A DNA stretch of 64,000 bases from Powellomyces hirtus (GCA_025526995.1 JAHLKG010000009.1:434001-498000); one strand, 5' to 3'. Shown: positions 22,797 through 33,214, counted from the first letter of the stretch. Notes: generated by a model not told the origin, from the letters alone. Translations and numbers: made by a program.

Positions 22797-23204
22797 AGAT
22801 TTGCGACTATCTCTTAGGCTCAAATCTCTTCAGCGAGGCAAAGCTTGCCTAAGTCGGATGGCGGCGGGTTAACGGATGCTGACGTGGTTATGGGAAGATG
22901 AGGCTGGGGAGGCGGCCCTGGTGCGGGTCGCGTTGCGGTAGTCTCCGACGGGTAGTCTCTGCCCTTCGTGGTGCGCGGAGTTGTTGGAAAGCCTATTTCT
23001 CTCTTTGCAGGGGCCCTAGATGAATCACAAGTAGCTTCCTCCATGCGGATTTCGATAAGCAACATCTGCTACGCTCCGTAGGGGATGAAACACTAACACC
23101 TGAATTTCCGAGCGTTCCCAGGCCGGTTGAGCCTTTAAAAGGTACTGCCCGTTGAATCCTCCCCTCTCGCTCTTCTTTTCTTTGTAGCTTGACAAACTCA
23201 CACA

Positions 23205-23236
23205 GCATACACACACACATGCACACACACACACAC
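23205..23236 (+). repeat. CA-rich microsatellite
   Basis: Mostly (CA)n interrupted by CATG, ending just before the ATG at 23238 of the RING-like gene, so it would form that gene's 5' leader. Confidence 0.85.
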
Positions 23237-23237
23237 C

Positions 23238-23983
23238 ATGGCTGACACCCCCAACAACTCTCCTCCCCCCCTCGACACCACCACCACCACCATGGGCAAG
23301 TGCCGGCCCGCTCAACAACTCGCGAAAGGCGCAATCAAGCGGGCCCATCCCGCCCGGGTAAGTAGGGGTCGGTGCTCATCCTCGGTTGTGACAACTCGTC
23401 TCATGTTGCCCGTCTTCCCTTGTTATCTACAGGACCCCTCGGTCCATGAAAAGTCCACCCCCAAGAGGTCGGCCGACTTGCCCTCTTGCTGGAAGTGCCA
23501 CCTCTTCCGCAAGAGCAAGATGTTCACATCGGAATGCCACCATCTGGTGTGCCGGCCCTGCATTGTGGCGGCGGCCCACAACACGGTATGTTCCCCCTTC
23601 GCTGAGAGGTGGCCCGATGCCTTCCTAACGGTGTGGTTCCTTTGTTCCTTTACTTTCCAGAACGACAGCCCTCAGGGCCAGTTGACGTGCGGTGCCCCAT
23701 ACTGCGGCCGGGTCCTCTTCTTTGCGGCCATCCCTGCCGGGTGCCAGTTCGCTGGCTGCAACCATGTCGGAGCGGAGCTCCGCATGTTCCCATGCAACCA
23801 TCTCCACTGCATGGGCCACGTCCGCATGTAAGTAGTACTCTTCGGCCTGCTGCTGTCTTACCTGACTAACTCAGCTCTCTTTGCAGCAAGATGAACGTGG
23901 CAAATTACACCCCCCTCCGGTGCGGGTTGGGTGACCGGTGCCACGGCAATCGGTGCCAATTCTCCTTCACCAAGATTGGTTGA
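23238..23983 (+). CDS. RING-like Cys/His-rich protein, antisense inside Gypsy-1 3' region
   Basis: Four exons: 23238-23357, 23433-23585, 23661-23827 and 23887-23983. Introns are 75, 75 and 59 nt, all GT-AG (GTAAGT/GTATGT donors) and all phase-correct; the product is about 178 residues. Codon third positions are strongly G/C. Fourteen Cys and many His occur after a Pro/Thr-rich start. CWKC...ECHHLVCRPC matches the first half of a RING-HC finger (C-x2-C-x12-C-x-H-x2-C-x2-C), CGAPYC could complete it, and a second set follows (GCQFAGCN, PCNHLHCMGH, RCGLGDRC). A ubiquitin-ligase-like role is possible but not shown. It lies between the polypurine tract and the pol stop of Gypsy-1, on the opposite strand to pol. 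It could be a captured host gene, an element accessory gene, or a host gene bracketed by repeats. Confidence 0.65.
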
Positions 23984-24199
23984 TTAGTTCTCCCCCCCCC
24001 CCTCTTTCTTGTACATACTTTCGGGTGTTGTCTGTTGCTGCCTCCGGGCCGTAATCAAATTCAGTACCCAAACCTCATCGCTGTACTCTTCTTCTCATTG
24101 CTGTGCCCCTTTGAGCTCTGTAGCGTCTCGTATGCGTCCGCTGTGTCCAATGTCACTCGGCTTCCTCCCGGCTATGGTGCTCATGGTCGATGCCCTGCA

Positions 24200-25175
24200 T
24201 CGCACTTCTCCGTTGGGAAGACCGCCCAACGGTCCCTCAGCCATTGGCCAACGATGCCGGCATCTTACCTAGTGAGGTCTACTGCCTTGCAGTCTTCGGC
24301 TCATCACCCAGCAATCCCGGCATCTCGCCCAGCGAGATATGCTGCCCAGCGGCCTTCGGCCATCGTCCAACGATGCCGGCATCTCACCTCGTGAGGTCTA
24401 CTGCCTCGCAGTCTTCGGCTCATTGCCCAGCTATCCCGGCATCTCGCCCAGCGAGATATGCTGCCCAGCGGCCCTTGGCCATCGTCCAACGATGCCAGCA
24501 TCTCACCTCGTGAGGTCTACTGCCTCGCAGTCTTCGGCTCATCACCCAGCGATCCCGGCATCTTGCCCAGCGAGGTATGTTGCCCAGCGACCTTCGGCCC
24601 ATTGTCAAACGATGCCGGTATATTTGTTGGGGAAACCTCATATTCTTATATTTTTTCGTTCTTTTCTGAATACGTTATACGCGATCCTTTGTTTGGGCTG
24701 GCCACCCGTTCATCGGTGATACACATGACTCCTGACTCATAGGCAATAAAGCGCCTTGCGGATAAATTATGTGCGCCACCCTGACACACATTATATAAAG
24801 CTGTCAGCCGCTGGTCGCCCTTCCGCTTGCACTACCTTACAACATACAATAATACACACTATTTATTACTATCAACTATCAAAGCTTCCTTTGACGTTAC
24901 AATATTGGCCGAAGCCCTTCTCTTCCCCTTCGCGTGGGTATGTACTGCGGCCATGGTCCCCGCGGGTCTCGAGGTACGCTGCCATGCAAATCTGGTGCCG
25001 GTCACCTTGCATCGGCAGCCGGTCGATGCCCAGCATCACCCTTCTCACCCAGTGAGGTATGCCACCCAGCGGCCTTTGGCCATCGTCCAACAATGCCGGC
25101 ATCTTGCCCAGCAAGGTATGCTGCCCAGCAGCCTTTGGCCATCGTCCAACGATGCCGGGATCTCGCACTATAATG
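24200..25175. repeat. minisatellite, about 60-bp unit in 119-bp dimers
   Basis: The word CCAACGATGCC recurs at about 24248, 24367, 24486 and (variant) 24605, giving a 119-bp period built of two related units of about 60 bp (CCCAGCGAGATATGCTGCC and CTCGTGAGGTCTACTGCC types). After the solo LTR at 24625-24901 the array resumes at about 25040-25165 with single 60-bp units. Long open frames across it are repeat artefacts. It occupies the 3' non-coding part of Gypsy-1, where tandem repeats are common in chromoviruses. Confidence 0.85.
24625..24901 (+). mobile_element. solo Gypsy-2 LTR with target duplication
   Basis: 277 bp, TGTTGGGGAAACC...TTTGACGTTACA. Five-base direct repeats ATATT flank it (24620-24624 and 24902-24906), so this is a genuine insertion reduced to one LTR by LTR-LTR recombination. 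It matches the Gypsy-2 LTRs at 45420-45697 and 54384-54661 (opposite orientation). It contains a TATATAA box near 24792. Confidence 0.9.
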
Positions 25176-25253
25176 TCCTCTACCTCAAGTAGCATATCTC
25201 TTGTTAATTTACGATACAGCTCGCTATCTAGGCTCTCTTACATCGCCTGGCTG

Positions 25254-26540
25254 CTAGCCTTTGGCCGCGGTCCTCTCCGGGGTGCTCCCGGAGCCATTCT
25301 TCAGTGCGATCGTTCCCTTCACGTGTGCATACAGCTCCCACGTGTTCTGGGTGTTGTTGTAACCTGTCCACTTGACTAAGAACTGCTCGGTGTTCCTGTG
25401 CCATCTGGCATTTAGGATCTTATCCACTCGGTAGGTCTCCTGACCGTCTTCGTCCTTCTCAGGCTCAGGCGGAGCAGTGACCTGTCTGTACGGGGTACCG
25501 CCTGGGTCATGGTAACGTCTCAGAATGCTGACATGAAAGACTGGGTGCAACCCGGTGAACTCCTTGGGTAGTTCGAGCTCGTAGGTGTCAGGATGCGGGC
25601 CCTTGCCGCGTACTGTGAATGGCCCAATCCATTGCTCAGCCAGCTTTTTGTTCCTTGTGGTGACCCTGGTAATCGCAATACCCTCACGATGGAGTAAGAC
25701 CTTGTCACCCTCTCGGTATGCTTCCGTGTGCTTCTTGCGGTCGTAGTACTTTGCCTGCTGGTCCTGTGCGTCTCGGAGCCGTTGCTGCACGATGCGACTC
25801 ACGTCGGCGAATTCCTTAATCCGTCTCTCCACGGCGGTTCGTGCCGATTGCCTTATCATCTCTCCGGGGTTCGGTGCTACCCATTGGTTCGGTACCCGGG
25901 GAACACGGCCTAGGTCAATCTCGAAAGGGGATAGTCCCGTCGACGTCTGCGGCGTTCGGTTGTAGTTGTACTTGAGTGTGGGGAGTAAACTCTTCCAGTT
26001 GGAGCTGGCATAGTCAAGAAATTGGCCCATGATTCCCTTGACCGTCTTGATGGCGTTCTCCGCCTTGCCGTCGGTCTGTTGGTGTCGTGCCGACGAGAGT
26101 TCCTGCTTGACGTCGAGTGTCTGCATGAGGTACCGCCAGAATTCTGATAGCCACTTGGGGTCCCGATCGCTCATGATGGTGTGGGGTAACCCCGTGTGGC
26201 GAAATGCCTGTTCCAGAAAGAGTTGAGCCGTCTCTTGAGCTGTAGCGCGTGTGTTAGTAAGTAGGAGTATCACGCGGCATGAAAGGTAGTCAACAATGAG
26301 GAGTACGGCGTCTGCCGTCCTGGTCAGTCTCTCGCCGGTGTGGTGCGGAGGGTTCTTCGTCACGTCGGGCTCTACCCGAGGTTCCCCCCCCTTAGAGCCT
26401 GATGTGGGGAAGAATATATCCATGCCGATCTGTTGCCAAAGAGCGTCAGGGATCGGTAAGCTGCGGAGGAAACCGATCGGTGCGGTTCGCTTGTGACGTT
26501 GGCAGGTAGGGCAGGTGCGGACATATTGGTACACATCACG
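25254..26540 (-). pseudogene. Gypsy-1 integrase with C-terminal chromodomain
   Basis: Open for about 426 codons. It begins inside the HHCC finger (CPTCQRHK present, the His half missing at the Copia-1 boundary). The catalytic core has the three acidic positions in MDIFF, MSDRDPKW and a final TDGKAEN. About 30 extra residues (SGSKGGEPRVEPDVTKNPPH and following) separate the first Asp from the LLIVDYLS strand, longer than usual. The GPFTV module and HPVFHVSILRRY precede a chromodomain (about 25290-25430; YRVDKILNAR, EQFLVKWTGY, NTWEL) that would direct integration to modified chromatin. Stop is TAA. Confidence 0.85.
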
Positions 26541-26544
26541 TTCC

Positions 26545-26918
26545 TATTAGAGATATCGGCACTTCCAGTACTTTATCGGAATTGCAGAGGATTGGCCGAA
26601 TTCAATGTGGCCTCCAGTATACTTCGTAAAGGGGGGGGGGGGGGTTACAGAGCTCTTCTGTGATGCAGTTGACAATGTAGCATTGTCAGATGTATGGAGA
26701 TGTAATGTATGTGAATGTAATTTATGTCTTAAAGTCTTATCGGTAATGTCTCGCTTCGAGCGTTCTAATCTACTTTTTCTCCAATCACGTGATCACACGT
26801 GATCCAATTCAGCTCTTAGCGTTACCGGTATGGTGGTCACGCGTTCTAGTTGGAGAATCCAAGTAAGGATCTAATGTAAGGACCAAACGTTGAGTACGCA
26901 AGTCTCAACATTCCAATA
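26545..26918 (-). repeat. Copia-1 3' LTR
   Basis: 374 bp; in element sense TATTGGAATG...GATATCTCTAATA. A run of about 12 G at 26632-26643 expands it relative to other copies. The polypurine tract GGGGGTG lies directly upstream in element sense, at 26919-26925. Confidence 0.85.
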
Positions 26919-27065
26919 CACCCCCTGTCCGAGCAATCGATCCGCGATGATGGGATTTTACTCATTCAGGAGCTCCGTCATGGACGCTTTCATCATTGGC
27001 GTGATGGTGTTGTCGTAGTGCTTGATGCACATGCTTTCGCGATGGTATTTGAATGCCGGGGCCGG

Positions 27066-28985
27066 TTAGGGCTTCGTAAGTGAGTCGGCGACCATCTCAG
27101 CGGTAGGCAAGTACTCCAGATGAATCTCCTTGTTGACGTGATCACGGATGAAGTGATGTTGAATGTCGATGTGCTTGGTACGGGCGTGATGTACGGGATT
27201 CATTGCCAGCGAGATGCATGACTGGTTATCTTTGTAGATCGTTGTGGGTCGAGCATTTTCATCGAGATATTTGGGGATTTGAAGTTCTTGCAGAAGTGAG
27301 CAAAGCCAGATTGTCTCTTGAGTGGCGAAGGAAAGTGCCATGTATTCAGCTTCGGTAGATGAGAGAGCAACGGGGGGTTGGCGCTTCGAAGCCCAAGTAA
27401 TGGGGCCCGCATTTCCAATGTAGAAAAGGTAGCCAGTGATTGACCGTCGATCAATGATGTTGTTTCCCCAATTGGCATCGCTGTAACCGTGAAGGGTAAC
27501 GTTATTTCCGCCGATGCAGAGGCTGTAGTTTGATGTTCCCCGTAGGTAGCGAAGGACACGCTTTGCAGCTTGCAGATGCTGAGGCAAAGGGTTGCTTGCA
27601 AAGCAAGAAAGCATACTGACCGCGACAGCAATGTCAGGATGCGTGCATATCATCAGGTACATGAGAGAACCAACGATTTTGCGATATTCTCCTTCTTGCG
27701 GGTTTGGTGAAGTCTTTGTATTTTCGACTTTGTAGGGTTCGAGCTTGGTCTGGTCCATTGGAGTATTGACGGGCTTGCAATCTTGCATACCAAAGCGCTC
27801 GAGGATGTCATTTATATATGACTCTTGATCGAGATAGATGACGTGCCTTGAGTAATTGCGTCGAACTCTCATTCCTAGGTAGTGGTTGACTTCGCCTAGG
27901 TCTGTCATGTTGAACTCGTTGTGTAGGGATGTCTTGATTGACGAGATTTCCGATTCGGTTTTTGCGAAAATGAGGAGATCGTCGACGTAGACGGAGATGT
28001 ACTGCGATGAGTCACTTTCAGGTGGAGTTCTGATGTAGACGGCATTGTCATTTGCCAGGCGCTTGAATCCCAAAGAAGTAAGTTCTTTGTGAAGTAGGGA
28101 GTACCATTCGTGCGGGGCTTGTTTCAGACCGTAGAGGGCCTTTCGGAGTCGAAGGATGGTCCCAGGCGGGAAGCCAGAGCCTTCAGGGGCATAGATTAGA
28201 ATGGTCTTGGTAACAATCCCATTCAGGAATGCGGTTACTGCATCCATTTGATGGCATTTCAAGCCTAGGCTGGCGGCGAGAGCGAGAAGGACGCATTGGG
28301 TAGCTATCTTGGCAACCGGAGCGTAGGTTTTGTTGTAGTCAATACCGTAGCGTTGTTCGAAGCCTTCCACTACAAGTCGGGCCTTGTATCGTTGGGGTTG
28401 ACCATTTAGGTCTCGCTTAATCTTGAATACCCATTTAGTGCGGATGGGCCGTTGATTGTGCGGTAAAGATTTGGGGTTAATGACTTCCCATGTCTCATTG
28501 GTATGAAGGGACTTCAATTCGGCATTTATGGCCTCGGTCCATTTCGGCGCGTTGTCTGATGAGAGCGCTTGTTTGTAGGTTTGGGGTTCTTTGGTACTTG
28601 CAGCTGAAAGAGCGATCGCCGTCTTCTCGTTGATGTAGTCAGCAAAGACTGTCAAATGATTGACATTTTTGAGCGGTTCCTATGTATTATCTTTGTCTTC
28701 GAATCCTAGCCATTTGCAGAGGAATTCGGGGCCTTCCGGGCCATTGCGTGAGTCGAGAATCTCTTCGACTTTGTAGAGTTCTTCGGGCGGGATGTAGTCT
28801 TTTGCGAGTTCGAGTGCTGAGTTTTCGTCAAACGTTACATCGCGAGAAATGACTATTTCTTGACAGTTGTCATCCCAACAGCGGTAAGCGCCATCAAATT
28901 CGTAACCAATGAGTTTGAGACGTGTGGCGCGCGGTGCCAACTTTGAGACTTGTTTTCTCTTGACGAGATGCACGAAGGCATCGGC
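27066..28985 (-). pseudogene. Copia-1 pol: chromodomain, reverse transcriptase, RNase H
   Basis: One frame from 28985 to TAA at 27066-27068 with a TAG at 28680-28682. The TAG replaces the Trp expected in the chromodomain motif NTWEP. The chromodomain (about 28640-28772) reads YKVEEILDSR and EFLCKWLGFEDK. RT follows, with TKWVFKIKRD, VTAFLNGIV, LYGLKQAPHEWY and the catalytic YVDDLLIFA intact. RNase H shows GYSDANWG, STEAEYMAL and KDNQSCISLA, and the frame ends at the copia-typical DSLTKP. The RT/RNase H half alone is uninterrupted for 529 codons. Confidence 0.88.
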
Positions 28986-29756
28986 TCAAATCACACGAAG
29001 GTGAGAAAGTGAGGGCTCTTCGCCGTTGAGCCGTTCGTACGGCAAAATGTTGTTATTGGACTTGTGGGGTAGGCGATTCCATAAGTAGACTGATGTAGCC
29101 GCTAACTCGGTCCAGAGTTGTTTCGGGATGCCGTATGAGTGTTCCAATGAACAAATGGTGTCGAACAGAGTGAGGTTGAACCTTTCAGCTACACTGTTGG
29201 ACTGTGGGGAATCTGCAGCGGTGAGTTTGTGCAGAATGCCCGTTGTCGAAATGAATTCTTTCAGATCGTGATTGACAAACTCCCCCCCTTGATTGGAATG
29301 AAGTCGTCTGACCCTTTCGTTGGTCTGTTTTTCGATGAAATTGATGAATTCAATCAATTTTGCAGTAGATTCGCTCGTCGTCTTCAAGAAGAAGATCCAT
29401 GTGAAGCGTGAATAGTCATTGATCACAATGAGGGCATATTTCTCATCGCCAACCGCGGGTATGTGCGGACCGTTTAGGTCGAAATGTAGGCGATCGAGTG
29501 GCGTCTTGGACCGTGTCATCATACCTTTGAATGGTGAGCGCTTGTGCTTACCAAGCTCGCAACCTATGCAGACCTCGTTGGTCAATGGGAGCTTGAGTTG
29601 CTTCATGATGTGAGTGCCAGGATGGCCCAATCGGTGATGCCAGAGAGTTCCTTCATTGACAGAGGAAAAGGGACCAGAACCAGCCCCAGAAGAAGCCGCC
29701 GAAGCAGCAGCGGAGGCAGTGCTGAAGCTGCCTGCCCCCTCTGCAGGGGTGCACAC
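28986..29756 (-). pseudogene. Copia-1 integrase
   Basis: HHCC finger LWHHRLGHPG...CIGCELGKHKR, then the core: HFDLNGP (first Asp), LHSNQGGEF where the second catalytic Asp has become Asn, and NSVAERFNLTL (Glu kept). It ends in TGA at 28986-28988, where the frame resumes (LRVI then ADAFVHL), so the stop is a point mutation. The N-terminal part is Ser/Ala/Gly-rich, reached by a frameshift from the gag-protease frame. Confidence 0.85.
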
Positions 29757-31687
29757 ACCCCCCCCTCCTTTCCGAGAGCACCGAGGGGGCGGTGCTCTGG
29801 GGGGGGGGCATCCTCAGTGAGGATGGGGCCGACGTTCCCCGATGGGGCCGACCAGCCCCGATTTGGGGCGGCTGGCCCCTCTGTCGTAGCTTGGGTTGGA
29901 GTAGAACGCGTGACCGAGATACCGGTAGCATCTGTCGACAGGTTGGACGCTTGTGTCCTTGAGAGAGTTTGAGTAGCGAAGGCCATCGGAGTTGGCGAGA
30001 TGTGATACATTCCTCGAACAAGAGGTATGGTGATGTCATTCGTAGTGCCATTGCAGTCTTGAATGATAGCGCTCTCATCTTCAAAGGTGACTCTCTTTCC
30101 ATCTTTGGCGAGTGCGGAGACCGAGATGAGAGTCTTGGCGAGTTTCGGAACGTAGAGAACATCAGTGAGAGGTACATCTCCATCCGGAAGCTTCAAGATA
30201 GCGTTCCCTTTCGCTTCGGCATCGAGAAAGGCGTTATTTCCAAATCTGATGCGCGTTGAGTGCTCTTTGTAGGATTCGAGAATGGAAATGTCATTCGTCA
30301 TGTGCTGTGAGCAGCCCGAATCCAGGTAAGCCAATGTAGTGGCGTTATGTGCTTCTGCAATGTTGGCATTAGCAGCGGGTTTCAAGGCTTCGACTGCCTT
30401 GGCTTTGAGGGGACAATTGAATGGGGTATGTTCATTCGAATTGCATAACCAACAGGGGAAGTTCTGTCTTTTCTTCGAGTCTGTGGTCTTCTTTGCGTCA
30501 GTCTTCTTGTGACTTGAGCCGTCTTTCTTTGAAGGTTGGGCTTCGAGCGCGATGATTTCGCTCTTCTTGGCAAAACAGTTGCTTTGGTTACTCTTGTTTC
30601 TTCCATTGTCTAAACGTTTGGCAGCAGCTTGTAGGCCTTTGAGATCTTCGAAACTTTGTGTTCTGACAAGCTCTGCTTGATGTTCGTTCATGCCTCGAAG
30701 GTAGAACCATTTGTAGACTAGAAACGGGATGTCCGAGACAAGCTGACTGGTAATCTTCGTGAACGAGGTATTGTACTGCGAGATGGTATGGCTTCCTTGT
30801 CGCAACCTTTCTAGTTGAGTGAGTAGGACTTCCTCGTGATCGGTTGGTTGATAACGCCAAAGGAATGGTCGCTTGAAAGTTTGCCAATTTGTGATGGGGT
30901 CAGCAATCCCCTTTTCGGCCTCTTTGCAGTAATTTCGATACCATTGTTTTGCATCGCCAGAGAGTTTGGTGAAGATGAATGCAAGTTGTTCTTCTCCAGG
31001 TACTGATTTGAGACGAAAGACCACTTCAATCTGATCAACGAAGTCGACGAGTTTTGAGAGATTTCCCGTTCCGTCGAAAGTGAGGACTGCATTGATCGCT
31101 GATTGAAAGAATGTGAATGATGTGCGCTGGGCTTCACGGTCATCGCTCTTTCTGCTGCTCGTAGTTGTTGTGCTCTCCATTGGGGAAGACGGACGAAAGT
31201 GAGGGGCAACTGGGGCTTCAACTTTGCCGTGAGTAATGTGTTGATGTAGAAAAGGGTACTCAAGGCCCGCTTTTGGGCTTCTCATCGGTGAAACGGCCAT
31301 AGGATGACCACCGATATGAGGCTTTTTGTACTTTTCGGGTTGTTGATGGGAAGTTGATGTAGCGAGAGGGTTTGAACTAGTCAAAAAAGTCCTCTCCAAC
31401 CTGTCCATCCAATGGTCGAGCTTTTCGTCGATTTCCATCTTGAACCTCTGCAGAATTTCCATGACAATGTCAGTCGGTACTTCGGACGGTACTATTGCCG
31501 AGTCTCCATGAATTTCTCCATGATTCATCTCATCCACATTGGCATCTGCGTCGTGGGAATCATGGTAGATCGAGGCATCAATATTAACGTCTCCTTCAAC
31601 GTCAGGACCCCGTTCGGCTTCTCGTGTGGCTTGACGGGCTTGTTGGCTGGTCTGCACTCCTTGAATGGGAGATCTTGCAGTAGGCAT
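29603..31687 (-). pseudogene. Copia-1 gag-protease
   Basis: Starts MPTARSPIQGVQTSQ at 31687. The gag capsid region is followed by a CCHC knuckle (CWLCNSNEHTPFNCP) and a retropepsin active site (LDSGCSQHM). After about 29880 the frame enters a Pro/Gly-rich stretch with homopolymer runs (eight C at 29759-29766, nine G at about 29800-29808), where it leaves the integrase frame; slippage there probably caused the frameshift. The last 50 codons overlap the integrase frame and are not meaningful. Confidence 0.85.
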
Positions 31688-31801
31688 CTTGACGGCGTGC
31701 TCGGTACTTTCTTGGCACTTGAATTTGACGGAAGACTGGTAGTATTCAGGTTTTACAAAGGGAGAATGATTCGAGTTCGACCGGTCTCAGGGCTCATAAC
31801 C

Positions 31802-32167
31802 TAATGAAGATATTGGCATTTCCAGTACTTTATCGGAATTGCAGAGGATTGGCCGAATTCGATGTGACCTCCAGTATACTTTGTAGAGGTGGATTACAGA
31901 GCTCTTCTGTGATGCAGTTGATGATGTAGCGTTGTCACATGCACGGAGATGTAATGTATGTGAATGTAATTTATGTCTTAAAGTCTTATCGGTAATGTCT
32001 CGCTTCGAGCGTTCTAATCTACTTTTTCTCCAATCACGTGATCACACGTGATCCAATTCAGCTCTTAGCGTTACCGGTATGGCGGTCATGCGTTCTAGTT
32101 GGAGAATCCAAGTAAGGATCTACTGTAAGGATCAAACGTTGAGTACGCAAGTCTCAACATTCCAATA
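31802..32167 (-). repeat. Copia-1 5' LTR
   Basis: 366 bp; in element sense TATTGGAATG...AATATCTTCATTA, followed at 31801 and below by the primer site GGTTATGAGCCCTGAG. It contains the paired CACGTG boxes near 32035-32051. Confidence 0.85.
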
Positions 32168-32946
32168 GTGCCAGCCATCTGCCGTAGACGTAGCCCGATG
32201 CGTCCGTGAACAAGTAAGTGTCGAGCGCCGGGTCGAAGTACGCTAGGGTGGGTGCCAAGGAGCATAATTCCTTTAAGCAATTGAACGCTCGATCTTCCTC
32301 GTCACCCCACTGCCATGGGCGGTTGCCGGATTGCAGATTCGTTAGTGGTAGAGCAATCTGTGCATACTTGGGGATGTATTCCTTGACATAGTTGACGAGG
32401 CCCATGAAGCTAAGGAGCTCCAGGGAGTTGGTTGGACGAGGTCGTTCCCGGACCGCGGTCACCTTGGAGGGGGCAATACTCAGGCCATCCTTGCCGACTC
32501 GGTGGTCGCAGAACTCGACTTTGTCAACCGCCCATTGACATTTGCTGGGTTTGACGTGAAGGTGATGTTCCGCCAGGGTCTTGAGGACCTCGTCGACGTG
32601 CTGAATGTGCAAACTCATGTCGGTGCTGAAGATGAGAATATTGTCGAGGTATGAGATCACGTAAGCGTCGTACTTGTCGCCCAAGAGTTTGTTGGTTACT
32701 CACTGGAATGTAGCAGGTTCATTAGTTAAGCCGAAAGGTAGAACATTGTAGTCGAAAGGCCAAAAAAACGTGTTTGGAAGGCTGTTTTTATCTCTTTATC
32801 TTCCAGTCGAATCATGATGCAGTGATACGCATTGCGGATGTCGATTGCGGTAAATACCCGCATGTTGACAAGCCTGTCGCGCAGTTCCGAGAGGTTCGGA
32901 AGTGGCGTGGCATCCTTGTGGGTCATCTTGTTCAGTGCCCGGTAGT
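32168..32946 (-). pseudogene. Gypsy-1 RT and partial RNase H, copy 1
   Basis: Begins at YRALNKMTHKD beside the Copia-2 LTR and ends at LFTDASGYVYGRWLA beside Copia-1. Compared with copy 2 (54662-55321): the catalytic YLDD is YLDN here, a CGA to TGA nonsense change lies at 32700-32702, and a small indel shifts frame near 32760. It is inactive. Confidence 0.85.
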
Positions 32947-33200
32947 TGTTAGCACGTACAGACTCTGTCATCAAGTCACAACTGCGCCATCGCAGGGCAT
33001 ATGCTACGCCACTACGATGAGCCACGCGATCACGTGCAAACCACGTGATCAACTCCGATATAAGTAGTTTTCCTTACATACTTAATATATCGGTGGGGAC
33101 TTTTCTCTTTTTTCTCCAATAGAGCGTACTTCGTTGTTTTGCCCAGTCAACTACCCTGAAAGCTTCCTCAACTATCTACCCAGATACTCTCAGACCAACA
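32947..33200 (+). repeat. Copia-2 LTR 1 (254 bp subtype)
   Basis: TGTTAGCACGTACAG...CAGACCAACA. It contains the inverted repeat GATCACGTG-CAAAC-CACGTGATC just upstream of a TATAAG box (about 33027-33063). Flanked left by Gypsy-1 RT. Confidence 0.9.
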
Positions 33201-33214
33201 GGTTATGAGCCCTG
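33201..33214 (+). promoter_or_regulatory. Copia-2 primer binding site overlapping the gag start
   Basis: GGTTATGAGCCCTG matches the initiator tRNA-Met anticodon arm. The ATG at 33205 inside it opens the gag frame (MSPEM). The same arrangement occurs at 34940, 37355 and, inverted, at about 52059. Confidence 0.65.

Larger units (their letters stand above)
26545..32167 (-). mobile_element. Copia-1 element, near full length, inactivated
   Basis: Ty1/copia order on the minus strand: 5' LTR 31802-32167, primer site, gag-protease, integrase, chromodomain, RT, RNase H, polypurine tract, 3' LTR 26545-26918. Flanks are GTTCC (26540-26544) and GTGCC (32168-32172), a possible target duplication with one change. 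It interrupts Gypsy-1 between RNase H and integrase. It is disabled by a frameshift between protease and integrase and by in-frame TGA (28986-28988) and TAG (28680-28682). Confidence 0.85.
22514..32946 (-). mobile_element. Gypsy-1 chromovirus, copy 1, 3' part, interrupted
   Basis: Ty3/gypsy element on the minus strand: RT/RNase H fragment (32168-32946), integrase with chromodomain (25254-26540), a long 3' region (22797-25253) and the 3' LTR. Its 5' half (LTR, gag, protease) is missing, replaced by the Copia-2 chain at 32947. A near-complete Copia-1 occupies 26545-32167. Roughly the C-terminal RNase H and the first half of the integrase zinc finger are also missing around that insertion, so a deletion accompanied or followed it. 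The link from the integrase to the 22514 LTR rests on strand, order and the polypurine tract; it is an inference. Confidence 0.6.

Noticed and set aside
24200..24620. CRISPR-like repeat-spacer array
   Set aside because: The intervals between repeats are themselves conserved; it is a eukaryotic minisatellite with a 119-bp higher-order period.
24190..24719. Overlapping 100-126-codon open frames on both strands (for example 24339-24719)
   Set aside because: All are frames through the minisatellite; the proteins are simply repeats of one another and run into the solo LTR.
26540..32172. GTTCC/GTGCC as a proven target duplication of the full Copia-1 element
   Set aside because: One base differs and about 1 kb of Gypsy-1 is missing at the site, so the similarity may be coincidence; kept only as a possibility.
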